Source of the DNA: SAR202 cluster bacterium Io17-Chloro-G6
GTDB taxonomy: Bacteria; Chloroflexota; Dehalococcoidia; UBA3495
Direction of reading: 5' to 3'
Length of the DNA: 64,000 bases
Assembly (NCBI GenBank): GCA_002816585.1
Contig: MUCT01000003.1
Span: 1 to 64,000 of the forward strand
Part shown: one piece after another, positions 35,347 to 44,355 of the stretch
How the letters are laid out: every line of letters starts with the position of its first letter
Position numbering within the stretch: the first letter of the stretch is position 1
Translations under genes and position numbers: made by a program
Notes under the pieces: model-generated
The model's database searches: none
The model's input: only the letters and a program-made list of their open reading frames with translations
Told to the model about the DNA's origin: nothing

Positions 35347-35456
35347 ATCAATCGATCCCTCGGTCTAACGAAACCCGCTGCACACCGTGGCAGACAGCAG
35401 GCACAACTAACGATTGTAAATGTCTGTAAACAGGCCAGTCAACGTAAATGCGCAAC

Positions 35457-35747
35457 CTAAATTGACCGGAGGGGCGGTACTACACTCCCTCCAGCGATGG
35501 CCGGCACGAAGTGGACCTCGCTGTTCTCTCCCACCTTCTGGAGCAGGCCCATAATCGCCACATCACCGTCGATGGCGACGGCTAGATTGGGCCGGATTTC
35601 GCCGTCTTCCACCAGACGGTCCTTGATTCCGGGATACAACTCTTCCAGCCGCTCAATGACCTGCCGGACGTTTCCGGCTTCCATGTCGACCCTCTTCGCC
35701 CCTCCCGTTAATGACTGGAGCATGGATGGGATGAATATCGTGGCCAA
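35457..35747 (-). CDS. MoaD/ThiS-like sulfur carrier with residues after the GlyGly
   Basis: A 96-aa beta-grasp protein. MATIFIPSMLQSLTGG, VRQVIERLEELYPGIKDRL and EVHFVPAIAGG match MoaD-type sulfur carriers, which give sulfur to molybdopterin or thiamine. These normally end at the GlyGly that is adenylated; here nine residues, SVVPPLRSI, follow before the TAG. A TTG start with AAGGA nine bases ahead is used. It lies next to a Mo-hydroxylase operon, which suits a cofactor role. The tail would have to be cut off or the protein is not a carrier. Confidence 0.78.
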   Translation of the reverse strand: MATIFIPSMLQSLTGGAKRVDMEAGNVRQVIERLEELYPGIKDRLVEDGEIRPNLAVAIDGDVAIMGLLQKVGENSEVHFVPAIAGGSVVPPLRSI

Positions 35748-35934
35748 TGTTCAGGTTCCTTATCTAGATATGGCCGCCTTGGCTGGACACTACATTCAGG
35801 TTCTGATATGACGCTTGGCTTGTCAACCCCAGTCATGGCATTCCAAGACCATCAGGCAGGCATGATACAAAACCGTCCTTCCCGCCACTTATGACGGAAA
35901 GGACGGCTGCGGTGACGTTGGTCCGATGGACTGG

Positions 35935-38214
35935 TCAGCTTTTGCCGTTCTCCCAGGTGGCCTCCAATATCTTTCCGGGAGTTATGGGTAGGCTACGCAT
36001 GCGGTGCCCCGTCGCGGCGGTGACGGCGTTACCGACAGCGGCCATCGGCGGGACTATCGAGGCCTCGCCCACGCCACGCACTCCATACGGGTGGCCGGGA
36101 TTGGCCACTTCGACGATCACGGTGTCAATCATCGGCAGGTCCAGAGTGGTCGGCATGCGGTAGTCCAGGAAGGACGAGTTCATCATCCTGCCCTGTTGGT
36201 CGAAGAAGTACTCTTCGTTCAGCGCCCAGCCGATGCCTTGGACCGCCCCGCCCTGCATCTGACCCTCGACGTAGCTCGGATGGATCGCCTTGCCCGCGTC
36301 CTGAATCGCAGTGAATCGGATGACTTCGGTCTTGCCGGTATCCGGGTCCACCTCTACGTCTGCGAGATGCACGGCATATCCGTTGCCCTCTCCCGTCGGG
36401 TCCACGTTGGACCGGCCGGAGATGGATCCCCCGGTCGTGGCCAGTTGGCGCGCCAGGTCTTTGAAGGAGAATTTGAGTTCTTCATCCGACTTGTGGCTCA
36501 CCGCGCCGTTAACATACTCGACGTCGTCCTCGGATGTGTCCCAGATCTTGGCCGCCCGGGAGATCATCTGACTCTTGACGTCCTCGGCCGCATCAATGGC
36601 CGCCAAACCGGTGGCGAAGGATGTCCGGCTCCCGCCGGTAATGAAAGTGTAGCCGATGGAGTCAGTGTCCACCACCGTGGGTTTCACGTCTTCATAGGCT
36701 ATGCCCAGGGTCTCGGCTGTCTGCTGGGCGATGGAGGCCCTGGTCCCGCCGATGTCCACCGATCCCATGATCAGGCTGACGACCCCGTCGAAATTGACGG
36801 TCATGACGACGCTGGATTGGAAACCCCGGTTCGGCCAGTAACCGCAAGCCACACCCCTGCCGGAATTGCCATTCTCGAGCTTGGTCTTGTAATGGTCATG
36901 TTTGCGGGCTGCCTCAAGACATTCCACCAGGCCGATCCGCCGGGCCACCAATCCCTCAATGCGGCGGGTGCCTTCTTTGGCTGCGTTCAATAGCCGGAAC
37001 TCAATGGGGTCCAGATTCAACTGTCCGCAGATCTCGTCGATCAATGACTCAACGGCGAAGGCCGCTTGAGGGGAACCGGGGGCCCGGTAAGCCGCGGTCT
37101 TGGGCTTGTTCACTACCACATCGTAGCCATCGACCTTTCCGTTCGCCACGTCGTAGCAGGCGAATGCACAGACGATGGCCTGCATCACCGGTGAACCAGG
37201 GTAGGCGCCGGCATCCATGGCCATTTCCGTTTTTACAGCCGTCATCTTCCCGTTGTTTTTGACACCGATCTTGACCCGCATCCATGAAGCCGGGGCTGGG
37301 CCGGTTGCTTCGAATACCTCAGCACGGGTCATCAGAGCCCTGACAGGCACCCCCGTTTTCTTGGAAAGCAGTGCGGCGACGGCGTCCAGATAGGCGGTAA
37401 TCTTGCCACCGAAACCTCCGCCAATCTCCATGGGCGTGACCTTGATCTGGGACGCTGGCAGACGAAGGACGTTGGCCACGGATGCACGAACCGTGAACGT
37501 GCCCTGAGTGCTGGTCCAGATGTTTAATTGCCCGTCGGAGTTCCAAAAGGCGGTGGAGTTGTGTGGTTCTATATAACCTTGGTGCACCGTGGCGGTGGTG
37601 TATTCCCGCTCCAGCACCAGGTCGGCTTCGGCGAACCCTTGATCAACGTCGCCCGTTGAGTAGCTCATGTGAGTAGCTATGTTGCTGGGCTTGTCCCCGG
37701 TCTCGCCCATATCGTTGGTCCGCAGTTCTTCATGCACCAGAGGCGCGCCGTCCTTCATGGCCTCGCGGACGTCCACCACCGATTCTAATTCCTCATAGTC
37801 GACCTGGATCAATGCCAATGCCGACTCGGCCACGTGGGCATTCACAGCCGCCACTGCAGCTACCGGATGCCCCTTGAAGAGTACTTTGTCGCTGGCCAGT
37901 AAGTGGTCCGAGGCGTATTTCAGCCCGGTGTATTCATTGCCCAACTCATCTTTGGTGAGAGTGGCAAAGGGCAAGTCTTTGGCCGTCAACACGGCCCGGA
38001 TTCCCGGAAAGGCCTCAGCCTTGGTGGTGTCGATGGATTTGATCCGGGCGTGGGGGTAAGGACTGCGTAGCACTTTGGCCTGCAGCGTTCCAGTCTGATT
38101 AGTGTCAGCGCCATACCGGGCGCGGCCGGTGACTTTGTCCACGCCATCGGGACGCACCGGTCGTTTGCCGACGACGTTATATTCGACTTCCGAGAGAACT
38201 TGGTTTGAGGTCAT
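35935..38214 (-). CDS. Molybdenum hydroxylase large subunit (CoxL/XdhA family)
   Basis: A 759-aa molybdopterin-binding subunit of the xanthine dehydrogenase family. GVDKVTGRARYGADTN opens it; GGGFGGKITAYLDAVAALL, AYRAPGSPQAAFAVE and the catalytic Glu in RGVGEASIVPP are present. The active-site loop lacks the AYRCSF of true CO dehydrogenase, so oxidation of an N-heterocycle or aldehyde is more likely. It is third in an operon after the FAD and 2Fe-2S subunits, with a hairpin just upstream at 38239. Molybdate would come through modABC. Confidence 0.94.
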   Translation of the reverse strand: MTSNQVLSEVEYNVVGKRPVRPDGVDKVTGRARYGADTNQTGTLQAKVLRSPYPHARIKSIDTTKAEAFPGIRAVLTAKDLPFATLTKDELGNEYTGLKYASDHLLASDKVLFKGHPVAAVAAVNAHVAESALALIQVDYEELESVVDVREAMKDGAPLVHEELRTNDMGETGDKPSNIATHMSYSTGDVDQGFAEADLVLEREYTTATVHQGYIEPHNSTAFWNSDGQLNIWTSTQGTFTVRASVANVLRLPASQIKVTPMEIGGGFGGKITAYLDAVAALLSKKTGVPVRALMTRAEVFEATGPAPASWMRVKIGVKNNGKMTAVKTEMAMDAGAYPGSPVMQAIVCAFACYDVANGKVDGYDVVVNKPKTAAYRAPGSPQAAFAVESLIDEICGQLNLDPIEFRLLNAAKEGTRRIEGLVARRIGLVECLEAARKHDHYKTKLENGNSGRGVACGYWPNRGFQSSVVMTVNFDGVVSLIMGSVDIGGTRASIAQQTAETLGIAYEDVKPTVVDTDSIGYTFITGGSRTSFATGLAAIDAAEDVKSQMISRAAKIWDTSEDDVEYVNGAVSHKSDEELKFSFKDLARQLATTGGSISGRSNVDPTGEGNGYAVHLADVEVDPDTGKTEVIRFTAIQDAGKAIHPSYVEGQMQGGAVQGIGWALNEEYFFDQQGRMMNSSFLDYRMPTTLDLPMIDTVIVEVANPGHPYGVRGVGEASIVPPMAAVGNAVTAATGHRMRSLPITPGKILEATWENGKS

Positions 38215-38238
38215 GTTTTAATTACCCCCATAAATTAA

Positions 38239-38276
38239 AACCGGAGCCCCGATTTTGATTTAATCGGGCTCCGGTT
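38239..38276 (-). terminator. Terminator-like hairpin inside the hydroxylase operon
   Basis: On the minus strand a 15-bp stem with one bulged base and a 7-base loop is followed by TTTTAATTT. It has the form of an intrinsic terminator but lies between the 2Fe-2S gene (ends 38299) and the large-subunit gene (starts 38214), with no room for a full separate promoter after it. It may lower the level of the large-subunit message or mark an RNA-processing site. Confidence 0.65.
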
Positions 38277-38298
38277 AAATGCCATAAATGAGTGCCGG

Positions 38299-38769
38299 TT
38301 ATTTGGCCTTGCTTACCTGTAATACGGCACGGACGATCTTGTCGTAACCGGTGCAGCGGCAGAGGTTTCCCGCCAGCCAGTGGCGAATACGTCCCTCATC
38401 GGCATCCGGCTCCGCATCCAGCAGGGCCTTGGAGGCCAGCAAGAAACCAGGGGTGCAGATGCCGCACTGGAGGGCGGCGTTCTCCAGGAATGACTGCTGC
38501 AGCGGGTGCAGGCCCTCGGGAGAAGCCATACCCTCGATGGTGGTGATGTTTTTTCCCTGGGCTTCCACACCGAGGACCAAGCACGAATCAACGATCCGGC
38601 CGTCCAATATGATGGTGCAGGCGCCGCAGTTGCCGTCGTTGCAGCCTTCTTTCGTTCCGGTCATTCCCAGGACGTCTCGCAGAACCTCCAATAGGCTCTG
38701 GCGAGGCTCACACAAGAAGTTGATGTCCTCGCCGTTTAAAGTGGTCTGTACGTGGGTTACTCCGGCCAT
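38299..38769 (-). CDS. Molybdenum hydroxylase 2Fe-2S subunit (CoxS family)
   Basis: A 156-aa iron-sulfur subunit. The plant-ferredoxin-type cluster has Cys in GCNDGNCGACTIILDG, and the second cluster in CGICTPGFLL and GNLCRCTGYDKI, all eight ligand cysteines accounted for together with that in the N-terminal LCEPRQ region. It shuttles electrons from the Mo site to FAD. Its ATG lies one base after the FAD-subunit stop. Confidence 0.95.
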   Translation of the reverse strand: MAGVTHVQTTLNGEDINFLCEPRQSLLEVLRDVLGMTGTKEGCNDGNCGACTIILDGRIVDSCLVLGVEAQGKNITTIEGMASPEGLHPLQQSFLENAALQCGICTPGFLLASKALLDAEPDADEGRIRHWLAGNLCRCTGYDKIVRAVLQVSKAK

Positions 38770-38770
38770 G

Positions 38771-39646
38771 TTAACCTCCCCTGGCCCGTTCGATGGCGTT
38801 GTTCAAGGTGCGTCGGGTAAACACGCCAACCAGGTGGGTACGTTGGCGGATGGTCCCCCTCATGTCGCTGATTGGTTTGGCGGCGGCCATGGCCAATTCC
38901 GAGGCTTGTTGAATTGCCTCTTCGGACACGGCCTTCCCGGCCAGGCTGTCGCCAGCTTCTTGGGCGAATACCGGAGTTGGCGCCACGGATGCCAGGGAGA
39001 TGCGGGCCGAGACGAAGTTCTGTCCTGAGCCGTCTAGCACTACGCTGGAACCGACTCCCACAACGGCGATGTCCATCTCGTTTCTGGGAATGAAGCGCTG
39101 GTAATTGGCGCCCGAATGAGGCACCGGCGCCGGCAAGAAGATCGAGACCAGCATCTCTCCGTTCTGCAGGGCGTTCCGACCGGGCGCGGTGCAAAATTCC
39201 TCGGCCGGCAGTTCCCGGGTCCCGTTGGGCCCGGCGATGTTGCAAACGCCGCCTAGAGCAATCACGGCGGGTATGGAGTCGCCGCTGGGGGCTGCGTTGC
39301 AGATGTTCCCGCCGATGCTGGCACGGCCCTGGATCTGGATTCCGCCGATCAGCCAGGCGGTGTCAATCAGCCCGGGGTATGCCGCGGCCAGGGTCTTGTC
39401 TTGGTAGATCTTGTAACAGGGCACCGCCGCTCCCAATGTCAGCCCTTTGGAGGCGTCATAGGAAACAGCGTTCAATTCTGGGATGCTCTTGACATCAACC
39501 ACGACGGTCGGGGTCCGGCGTCCGCCGCGCATCTGCACCAGAATATCAGTGCCCCCGGCAATCATGCTTGCCTTGTCTCCGTTGGAAGCCAATAGCTTTA
39601 CGGCTTCGTCGATACTACTTGGTGTTGCGAATTCAAACGGTTCCAA
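38771..39646 (-). CDS. Molybdenum hydroxylase FAD-binding subunit (CoxM family)
   Basis: A 291-aa flavoprotein. The FAD motifs are AGGTDILVQM near residue 31 and IGGNICNAAPSGDSIPAVIAL near 110. It passes electrons to an external acceptor. The start is TTG at 39646 with AGGAGG seven bases upstream (39654-39659), which decides it. It is the first gene of the operon, with a strong promoter just before. Confidence 0.94.
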   Translation of the reverse strand: MEPFEFATPSSIDEAVKLLASNGDKASMIAGGTDILVQMRGGRRTPTVVVDVKSIPELNAVSYDASKGLTLGAAVPCYKIYQDKTLAAAYPGLIDTAWLIGGIQIQGRASIGGNICNAAPSGDSIPAVIALGGVCNIAGPNGTRELPAEEFCTAPGRNALQNGEMLVSIFLPAPVPHSGANYQRFIPRNEMDIAVVGVGSSVVLDGSGQNFVSARISLASVAPTPVFAQEAGDSLAGKAVSEEAIQQASELAMAAAKPISDMRGTIRQRTHLVGVFTRRTLNNAIERARGG

Positions 39647-39668
39647 TAGGACACCTCCTGCGCGGGGA

Positions 39669-39696
39669 ATTATAGCATCACTAGACGCCCGGTCAA
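39669..39696 (-). promoter_or_regulatory. Promoter of the molybdenum hydroxylase operon
   Basis: On the minus strand TTGACC (39691-39696), 16 bp, perfect TATAAT (39669-39674). Transcription would start near 39662, only about 16 bases before the TTG start codon, with the AGGAGG between. Confidence 0.65.
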
Positions 39697-39842
39697 GCTG
39701 TGAAATATTATTTCGTCGAACGCACGGTTCACCCTCAATTATCTATGCCAAAGACATTGGACGATTCAGTTCTCCGGTCCCGGTAGTTGGATCCACGGTT
39801 AACACATTTTAGTGCCCAATCTTGATTTAGGAGAATAATCAT

Positions 39843-40455
39843 ATGGTACAAACACAAACTCCCTACCGCGTCAAAGGCGTTTGGCTGGAAACCTGCAACT
39901 GCGACCCTGGTTGCAACTGCAACTTCGGGGGTTTTCCGGACCACGGTTCCTGTGAAGCCATCGTCGGGGTTTACGTGGACGAGGGGAACTACGGAGATCT
40001 CAGCCTAACCGGCATGAAAGCGGTTTTGGCCGTCAAATGGCCCAAGGCGATCCATGATGGCAACGGGTCCGCAGCAGTGTTCGTCGACGAGTCCGCCAGC
40101 CCAGAGCAGGTGACCGCGCTGGCTACCATCCTAACGGGCCAGGCCGGGGGGATGCCTTGGGAATTCCTAGCGACCACCTTAACTTCATTAGATGGTCCCA
40201 ACTTAGTGCCCATCAAGATGGACGTGAACGGCCGCAACAGCGGGTTCAGTATCGACGGAGTCTTGGAGGTCAAGATAACCCCTCTGAAGAATCCGGTTAC
40301 CGGCGACGAGAATGAGGTTCACGTCGTTTTCCCAAGCGGCGGAGCGATCTTTAATGACGGCGACATCGGTGATGAAGATCGACTACAAAGACCATAAGTT
40401 CGAACACACCGGCCAGAGCGGCATCTTCGCGCCCGTCGATTGGACCAACAACTAG
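39843..40455 (+). pseudogene. DUF1326 family protein with a frameshift near its 3' end
   Basis: The ATG at 39843 opens a 184-codon frame with the DUF1326 hallmark CNCDPGCNCNFGG near residue 18 and IDGVLEVKITPLKNPVTGDENEV later. The frame ends DEDRLQRP at TAA 40395-40397. From 40372 another frame gives MKIDYKDHKFEHTGQSGIFAPVDW to TAG at 40453-40455, which is the family's usual C-terminus (a Tyr/His, then Gly-rich, then aromatic end). A one-base slip around 40360-40372 therefore splits the gene. It precedes a DUF2182 gene, its usual neighbour. True product, decay or assembly error cannot be told apart here. Confidence 0.75.
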
Positions 40456-40533
40456 GCTAAACACATCGCTTCGGCTGTCTAGAATTGCAGCATGGGGCTG
40501 TGACTTCTCACGGCCCCCTAATTTTCCAACCTG

Positions 40534-41325
40534 ATGCAGACCACTACTTCCATAGAATCGCTCGTCAAGCGCGACCGCGCCGTAGTTGTTGCCGGTGTGG
40601 TAGCCGTAGCTGCCATCGCTTGGGGCTACACGATCTACGTAGCCCAGAGCAATGCAGACATGGGCTCCGCCATGGGCATGGCCATGGGGAACACCCGGTC
40701 CTGGAGCGGTGTTGACTTCGGACTGATGTTCGTGATGTGGGCGGTGATGATGGTGGCCATGATGGTTCCCAGCGCCGCTCCCATGATCCTGCTCTTCGCC
40801 ACCGTTAACCGACGCCGCCGCGAACAGTCCCGACCCTTCGTCTCCACCGGCGTGTTCCTGTCGGGATACGTCGTCGTTTGGTCTGTATTTGCCCTTGGCG
40901 CCACACTGGGCAACTGGGGCCTGCACCAAGCGTCGCTACTGAGTTCCATGATGGGTGGAAGCTCCAGCGGCTATCTAGGAGGCGGCCTGCTCTTGACGGC
41001 GGGCATTTTCCAGTGGAGCCGCCTGAAGTACGTTTGCCTGACCCACTGCCGAAGCCCGCTAAGTTTCCTCATGTCGGATTGGCGGGAGGGCGCCGCCGGG
41101 GCGTTCAAGATGGGTTTGCAGCACGGCAGATATTGTTTGGGATGCTGCTGGGTCTTGATGGCGTTGCTCTTTGTGCTGGGGGTGATGAACCTGGTCTGGA
41201 TCGCCGCTCTGGCCGCCTTCGTCCTGGCGGAGAAGGTCGCTCCGGCCGGAGAAAAAGTTAGCCGGATAACTGGAGTGCTGCTGATTGGTTGGGCGGCTTG
41301 GGCTATTCTGGCTGCCGCTTTCTAG
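40534..41325 (+). CDS. DUF2182 integral membrane protein
   Basis: A 263-aa membrane protein with about six hydrophobic segments. The Met/His/Cys-bearing motifs MVPSAAPMILLFATVNRRRRE, CLTHCRSPLSFLM and QHGRYCLGCCWVLMALLF are the DUF2182 signature, a predicted metal-binding membrane family. It lies 78 bases after the DUF1326 gene, and these two families are often neighbours, with some link to metal handling suggested. Function unknown. The C-terminus faces a convergent gene. Confidence 0.88.
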   Translation: MQTTTSIESLVKRDRAVVVAGVVAVAAIAWGYTIYVAQSNADMGSAMGMAMGNTRSWSGVDFGLMFVMWAVMMVAMMVPSAAPMILLFATVNRRRREQSRPFVSTGVFLSGYVVVWSVFALGATLGNWGLHQASLLSSMMGGSSSGYLGGGLLLTAGIFQWSRLKYVCLTHCRSPLSFLMSDWREGAAGAFKMGLQHGRYCLGCCWVLMALLFVLGVMNLVWIAALAAFVLAEKVAPAGEKVSRITGVLLIGWAAWAILAAAF

Positions 41326-41334
41326 TTCCCGATT

Positions 41335-41865
41335 TCAGGCCATCTCCACTTGCCGCTTCACCCGCCCCACTAATTCCGACAGCGGCCCTCCAGGAGATTC
41401 TCTTCGCTCCAGGCCGGTCACGCCGTCCAGCGAAAGCGATGTGCCTGCTTTGACCGCCTCTCTGACGGTTTCCAACGCTTTCTTCCAGGGAGCTTCAATA
41501 TCTTCGGCGGACTGTCCCTCAGGCAACGCCCCAGGCGGGAGGAATGCGGTGTGGCAACAGGTCAGGGTCCCAGCGGTGATCAGCGCCAGCACCGGGATCT
41601 GGACACCGGAAAGGTTCAGGCTAGCAACCAGTCCGGCCGAGGTGCTGGAAGCGCCATGTTGCCCGAAAATAACCAGGTCATGGAACCCGGCGCCCATCTC
41701 CTCGAAAGCCGTCCGGTAGACCCGGAAGATGTCGTGGGCCCGAGTATCTTCCCTGGACGCCAAAAACAAAGCACAAACCGGGAATTCTTGATCGGCCGCC
41801 GAGGTCAGTCCGTCATGCCATTTGGTTAGTTTGTCCAAGTCGTGGCTGTCAGGCGTTTGTGCCAT
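41335..41865 (-). CDS. Conserved-looking hypothetical protein
   Basis: A 176-aa soluble protein. I do not recognise the family. It has an alternating strand-helix pattern (CALFLASREDTRAHDIFRVYRTAFEEMGAGFHDLVIFGQHGAS) suggesting a Rossmann-like or DsrE-like half, one Cys pair (LTCCHT) and a charged helical C-terminus (ELVGRVKRQVEMA). Its gene sits 20 bases downstream of a ketopantoate-reductase-like gene and may be co-transcribed with it. No catalytic role is claimed. Confidence 0.55.
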   Translation of the reverse strand: MAQTPDSHDLDKLTKWHDGLTSAADQEFPVCALFLASREDTRAHDIFRVYRTAFEEMGAGFHDLVIFGQHGASSTSAGLVASLNLSGVQIPVLALITAGTLTCCHTAFLPPGALPEGQSAEDIEAPWKKALETVREAVKAGTSLSLDGVTGLERRESPGGPLSELVGRVKRQVEMA

Positions 41866-41885
41866 TAACTCCGCTCCTTTTCCGG

Positions 41886-42800
41886 TTAAGCTCCGTTCTC
41901 CAGCGCCTTCAGCATGGCGTAAATCACGTCATTAATGGGGGTCGGGACACCCGCTACGTTTCCAGATCGCACCACCGCTCCGTTCAAAGCCTCAAGCTCA
42001 AGCGGGCGTCCGGCCACAAGATCGGTGTGCATCGATGCCTGTAAATCCGCGAGATGCTCTTCGATGTAACTCACCGTGTCGGCGACGATGTCTTTGGGCA
42101 GGTTGACCCCGCCGGCCCTGCCGACGGCGTCGATCTCGGCCAGGCAGCCAAGGACAACCCTACGCCAATTAGGTTGGGGCATGAGTTCCGCCAAAGTCGC
42201 CCGCGCCATCGATGTGATGCCGGCCATCGTCGAGATGAACAGGAACTTCCCCCACAGTCCGGCCTTGATGTCTGCCACGACATCGGAGGGGACACCGGCT
42301 GCCAGAAATACGTCCCGGATGGCCCGGCAGCGCTCCGATTCAACACCATTGGTCTCGCCCAAGATGATCCGCACCAAGCTGCCTGTCTGGCGGACCGCCC
42401 CCGGCCCCAGCATGCCGGCCTCGATGAAGGCGGCCCCCGGAAGCACCGCAGAATGGCCCAAGCCCGCAGCCGCCATTTGGTAGCTGTCCACTCCGTTCTG
42501 GAGACACAGGACTGTGGTGCCGGGGCCTACCAGGGGTTTCATCAACGGGACGGCTTCCGCGCTTTGGTAGGTCTTAACGCAAAGGAGCGCCAAGTCTACG
42601 GGGCCAACCTGGGACGGGTCATCGGTGGCCTGGCAATGCACCAGAAACTCTTCTTCGTCCCGGACCACTTTAAGCCCGGTGGTCCTGATGGCTTCCAGAT
42701 GTGCTCCCCGTGCGATCAGAGCCACGTCATTTCCACCGCGGGCCAACATTCCTCCGAAGTAACCTCCAGTGCTTCCGGCCCCCATGACCGCAATCCGCAT
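41886..42800 (-). CDS. Ketopantoate reductase family protein
   Basis: A 304-aa NADP-dependent reductase of the PanE/ApbA family. The nucleotide-binding GAGSTGGYFGGMLARGG is at residues 7-23, LCVKTYQSAEAVPLM and LCLQNGVDS follow, and the C-terminal domain carries the Lys of DIKAGLWGKFLFIS. PanE makes pantoate for CoA, but many relatives have other 2-keto-acid substrates. No other pantothenate gene is near, so panE is not asserted. Confidence 0.88.
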   Translation of the reverse strand: MRIAVMGAGSTGGYFGGMLARGGNDVALIARGAHLEAIRTTGLKVVRDEEEFLVHCQATDDPSQVGPVDLALLCVKTYQSAEAVPLMKPLVGPGTTVLCLQNGVDSYQMAAAGLGHSAVLPGAAFIEAGMLGPGAVRQTGSLVRIILGETNGVESERCRAIRDVFLAAGVPSDVVADIKAGLWGKFLFISTMAGITSMARATLAELMPQPNWRRVVLGCLAEIDAVGRAGGVNLPKDIVADTVSYIEEHLADLQASMHTDLVAGRPLELEALNGAVVRSGNVAGVPTPINDVIYAMLKALENGA

Positions 42801-43016
42801 GCTGGGAAACCTCCATCACTATCGATAGCCGGGCCTTCCATATCCCGTCCAGATTAATGAAGCAACGTTAACCGAAGGTCCAGGCAAGGCGCAACACTTT
42901 GGCGATGTCGCACGATTGCGCCTGGACTCCGTTCTTGACGCCTGTGGGATTTGTCCCTATCCTTTTGGAGGCATTGCTCCGGAGTCGCCTGGGTACCCGA
43001 TTGACAGGAGTGGTAA

Positions 43017-43448
43017 ATGACCCAACAGCAACAGCCTTCACCCCCGATTCCAGCCCCCGAGCCACAGCCGGAATCGGACTATTACTGGGAAAAATGCAAG
43101 GAAGAAGAACTGTGGCTGCGCCATTGTAAGGCCTGCGATTCCTCCTACTTCTACCCCAGAGATATCTGCCCCGAATGTTTCTCCAGGGATACCGATTGGA
43201 TAAAGTGCAGCGGCAAGGGCATCATCCACACGTTTGCGATCGTCCACCGGGGACCCACTCCCCCCTTCCGGGACAAGGCGCCCTACGTGCCGGTGATTAT
43301 TGAACTGGAGGAAGGGCCTCGCATGCCCAGCACCTTGGTGGGAGTCGACCCTGATCCGGCCAACATCAAAATCGGCATGGCCGTGGAAGTTGTCTTCGAG
43401 CCGTTGGACGACAAGATCACGCTGCCTAAATTCCAACTGGTTTCTTAG
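43017..43448 (+). CDS. Zn-ribbon OB-fold protein (DUF35)
   Basis: A 143-aa protein. The zinc ribbon has CKACDSSYFYPRDICPEC (residues 37-54), then an OB-fold to the end (GIIHTFAIVHRG, PRMPSTLVGVDPDP). DUF35 proteins act beside thiolases or acyl-CoA enzymes as substrate-binding helpers. The next genes are an SDR, a CMD-family protein and a TPP enzyme. A thiolase partner is not seen here. GGAGTGG lies before the ATG. Confidence 0.87.
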   Translation: MTQQQQPSPPIPAPEPQPESDYYWEKCKEEELWLRHCKACDSSYFYPRDICPECFSRDTDWIKCSGKGIIHTFAIVHRGPTPPFRDKAPYVPVIIELEEGPRMPSTLVGVDPDPANIKIGMAVEVVFEPLDDKITLPKFQLVS

Positions 43449-43513
43449 GTATTTGTCCTCAAAGCCACCAGCCTGGCGGGTGCACCCCCAACGGTCGGAC
43501 CCAGGAATTGAGT

Positions 43514-44320
43514 ATGCCTGACACAGGAGAACTCCGAGGCAAAGTAGCTATCGTGACCGGCGGCAGCCGTGGCATCGGACGGGCCATGTCCCTCGCCTTC
43601 GCAGCTGCCGGCGCTCAGGTGGTGGTGGCCTCCAGAACCGAGAACGAACCTCCCCCAAACTCCCCGTTCTTAAAGTACGGCTCGGGCACAATCAACGAGA
43701 CGGCCCGCCGCATCGCGGTGGCCGGTGGCGAAGCCCTGCCGGTCCCCTGCGACGTCACCAAGTCAGAGGACCTAAGGCGTCTGGCCGACCGAACTGTCAA
43801 ACACTTTGGCCGGATTGATATCGTGGTCTCCAACGCCGGTGTGGACTGCGAATCTCCGGTAGTGAACCTGGAAGAAGACCTGCTGGACCGCTGCCTCACC
43901 GTAAATATCCGCGGGCCGATCTTGCTCTGCAAATACGTCCTGCCCGCCATGATAGAGCAGAAGGGCGGCGGGTCCATATTCTGCATCACCTCCGGAGCTT
44001 CGTTGGGTTACCGGGAGGGCCGCGTCGGCTATTCCATGAGCAAGGCAGCCTTGGACCGGGCCTTTCTCAGCCTTTCCGAAGAGGTCCGGGAACGCGATAT
44101 CGCCGTCAACGTCCTCAGTCCCGGCCGGGTCGATACCTGGATGAACCGCAAGGGCGACTGGCCCGGCACCAGTCATATACCCATGGAGCAACCCGACTCC
44201 ATCAACAGTGCCGCGGTGTGGCTGGCCGCCCAGAAAGCATCAACCTTCACTGGTCAAAGGGTGGAAAGGGCTGAATTCGGGGTCACCTGGGGCCCCGGCA
44301 TACCCGTGCCTGCTCGTTAA
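43514..44320 (+). CDS. SDR family oxidoreductase
   Basis: A 268-aa NAD(P)-dependent dehydrogenase. Nucleotide motif TGGSRGIG is near residue 14, the NAG motif VSNAGVDCE near 97, and the catalytic Ser-Tyr-Lys is in ITSGASLGYREGRVGYSMSKAA. An ATG at 43514 with CAGGA eight bases ahead is preferred over a TTG at 43508. It lies 65 bases after the DUF35 gene and 35 bases before the CMD gene. Substrate unknown. Confidence 0.9.
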   Translation: MPDTGELRGKVAIVTGGSRGIGRAMSLAFAAAGAQVVVASRTENEPPPNSPFLKYGSGTINETARRIAVAGGEALPVPCDVTKSEDLRRLADRTVKHFGRIDIVVSNAGVDCESPVVNLEEDLLDRCLTVNIRGPILLCKYVLPAMIEQKGGGSIFCITSGASLGYREGRVGYSMSKAALDRAFLSLSEEVRERDIAVNVLSPGRVDTWMNRKGDWPGTSHIPMEQPDSINSAAVWLAAQKASTFTGQRVERAEFGVTWGPGIPVPAR

Positions 44321-44355
44321 CAGAGACAACTCCAAAAATATCAGGAGGAGCCAAA

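Noticed and set aside
35935..39646. CO dehydrogenase (coxMSL)
   Set aside because: The large subunit lacks the CO-dehydrogenase active-site loop (AYRCSF type) and reads AYRAPGSPQ, so a general Mo hydroxylase is the safer call.
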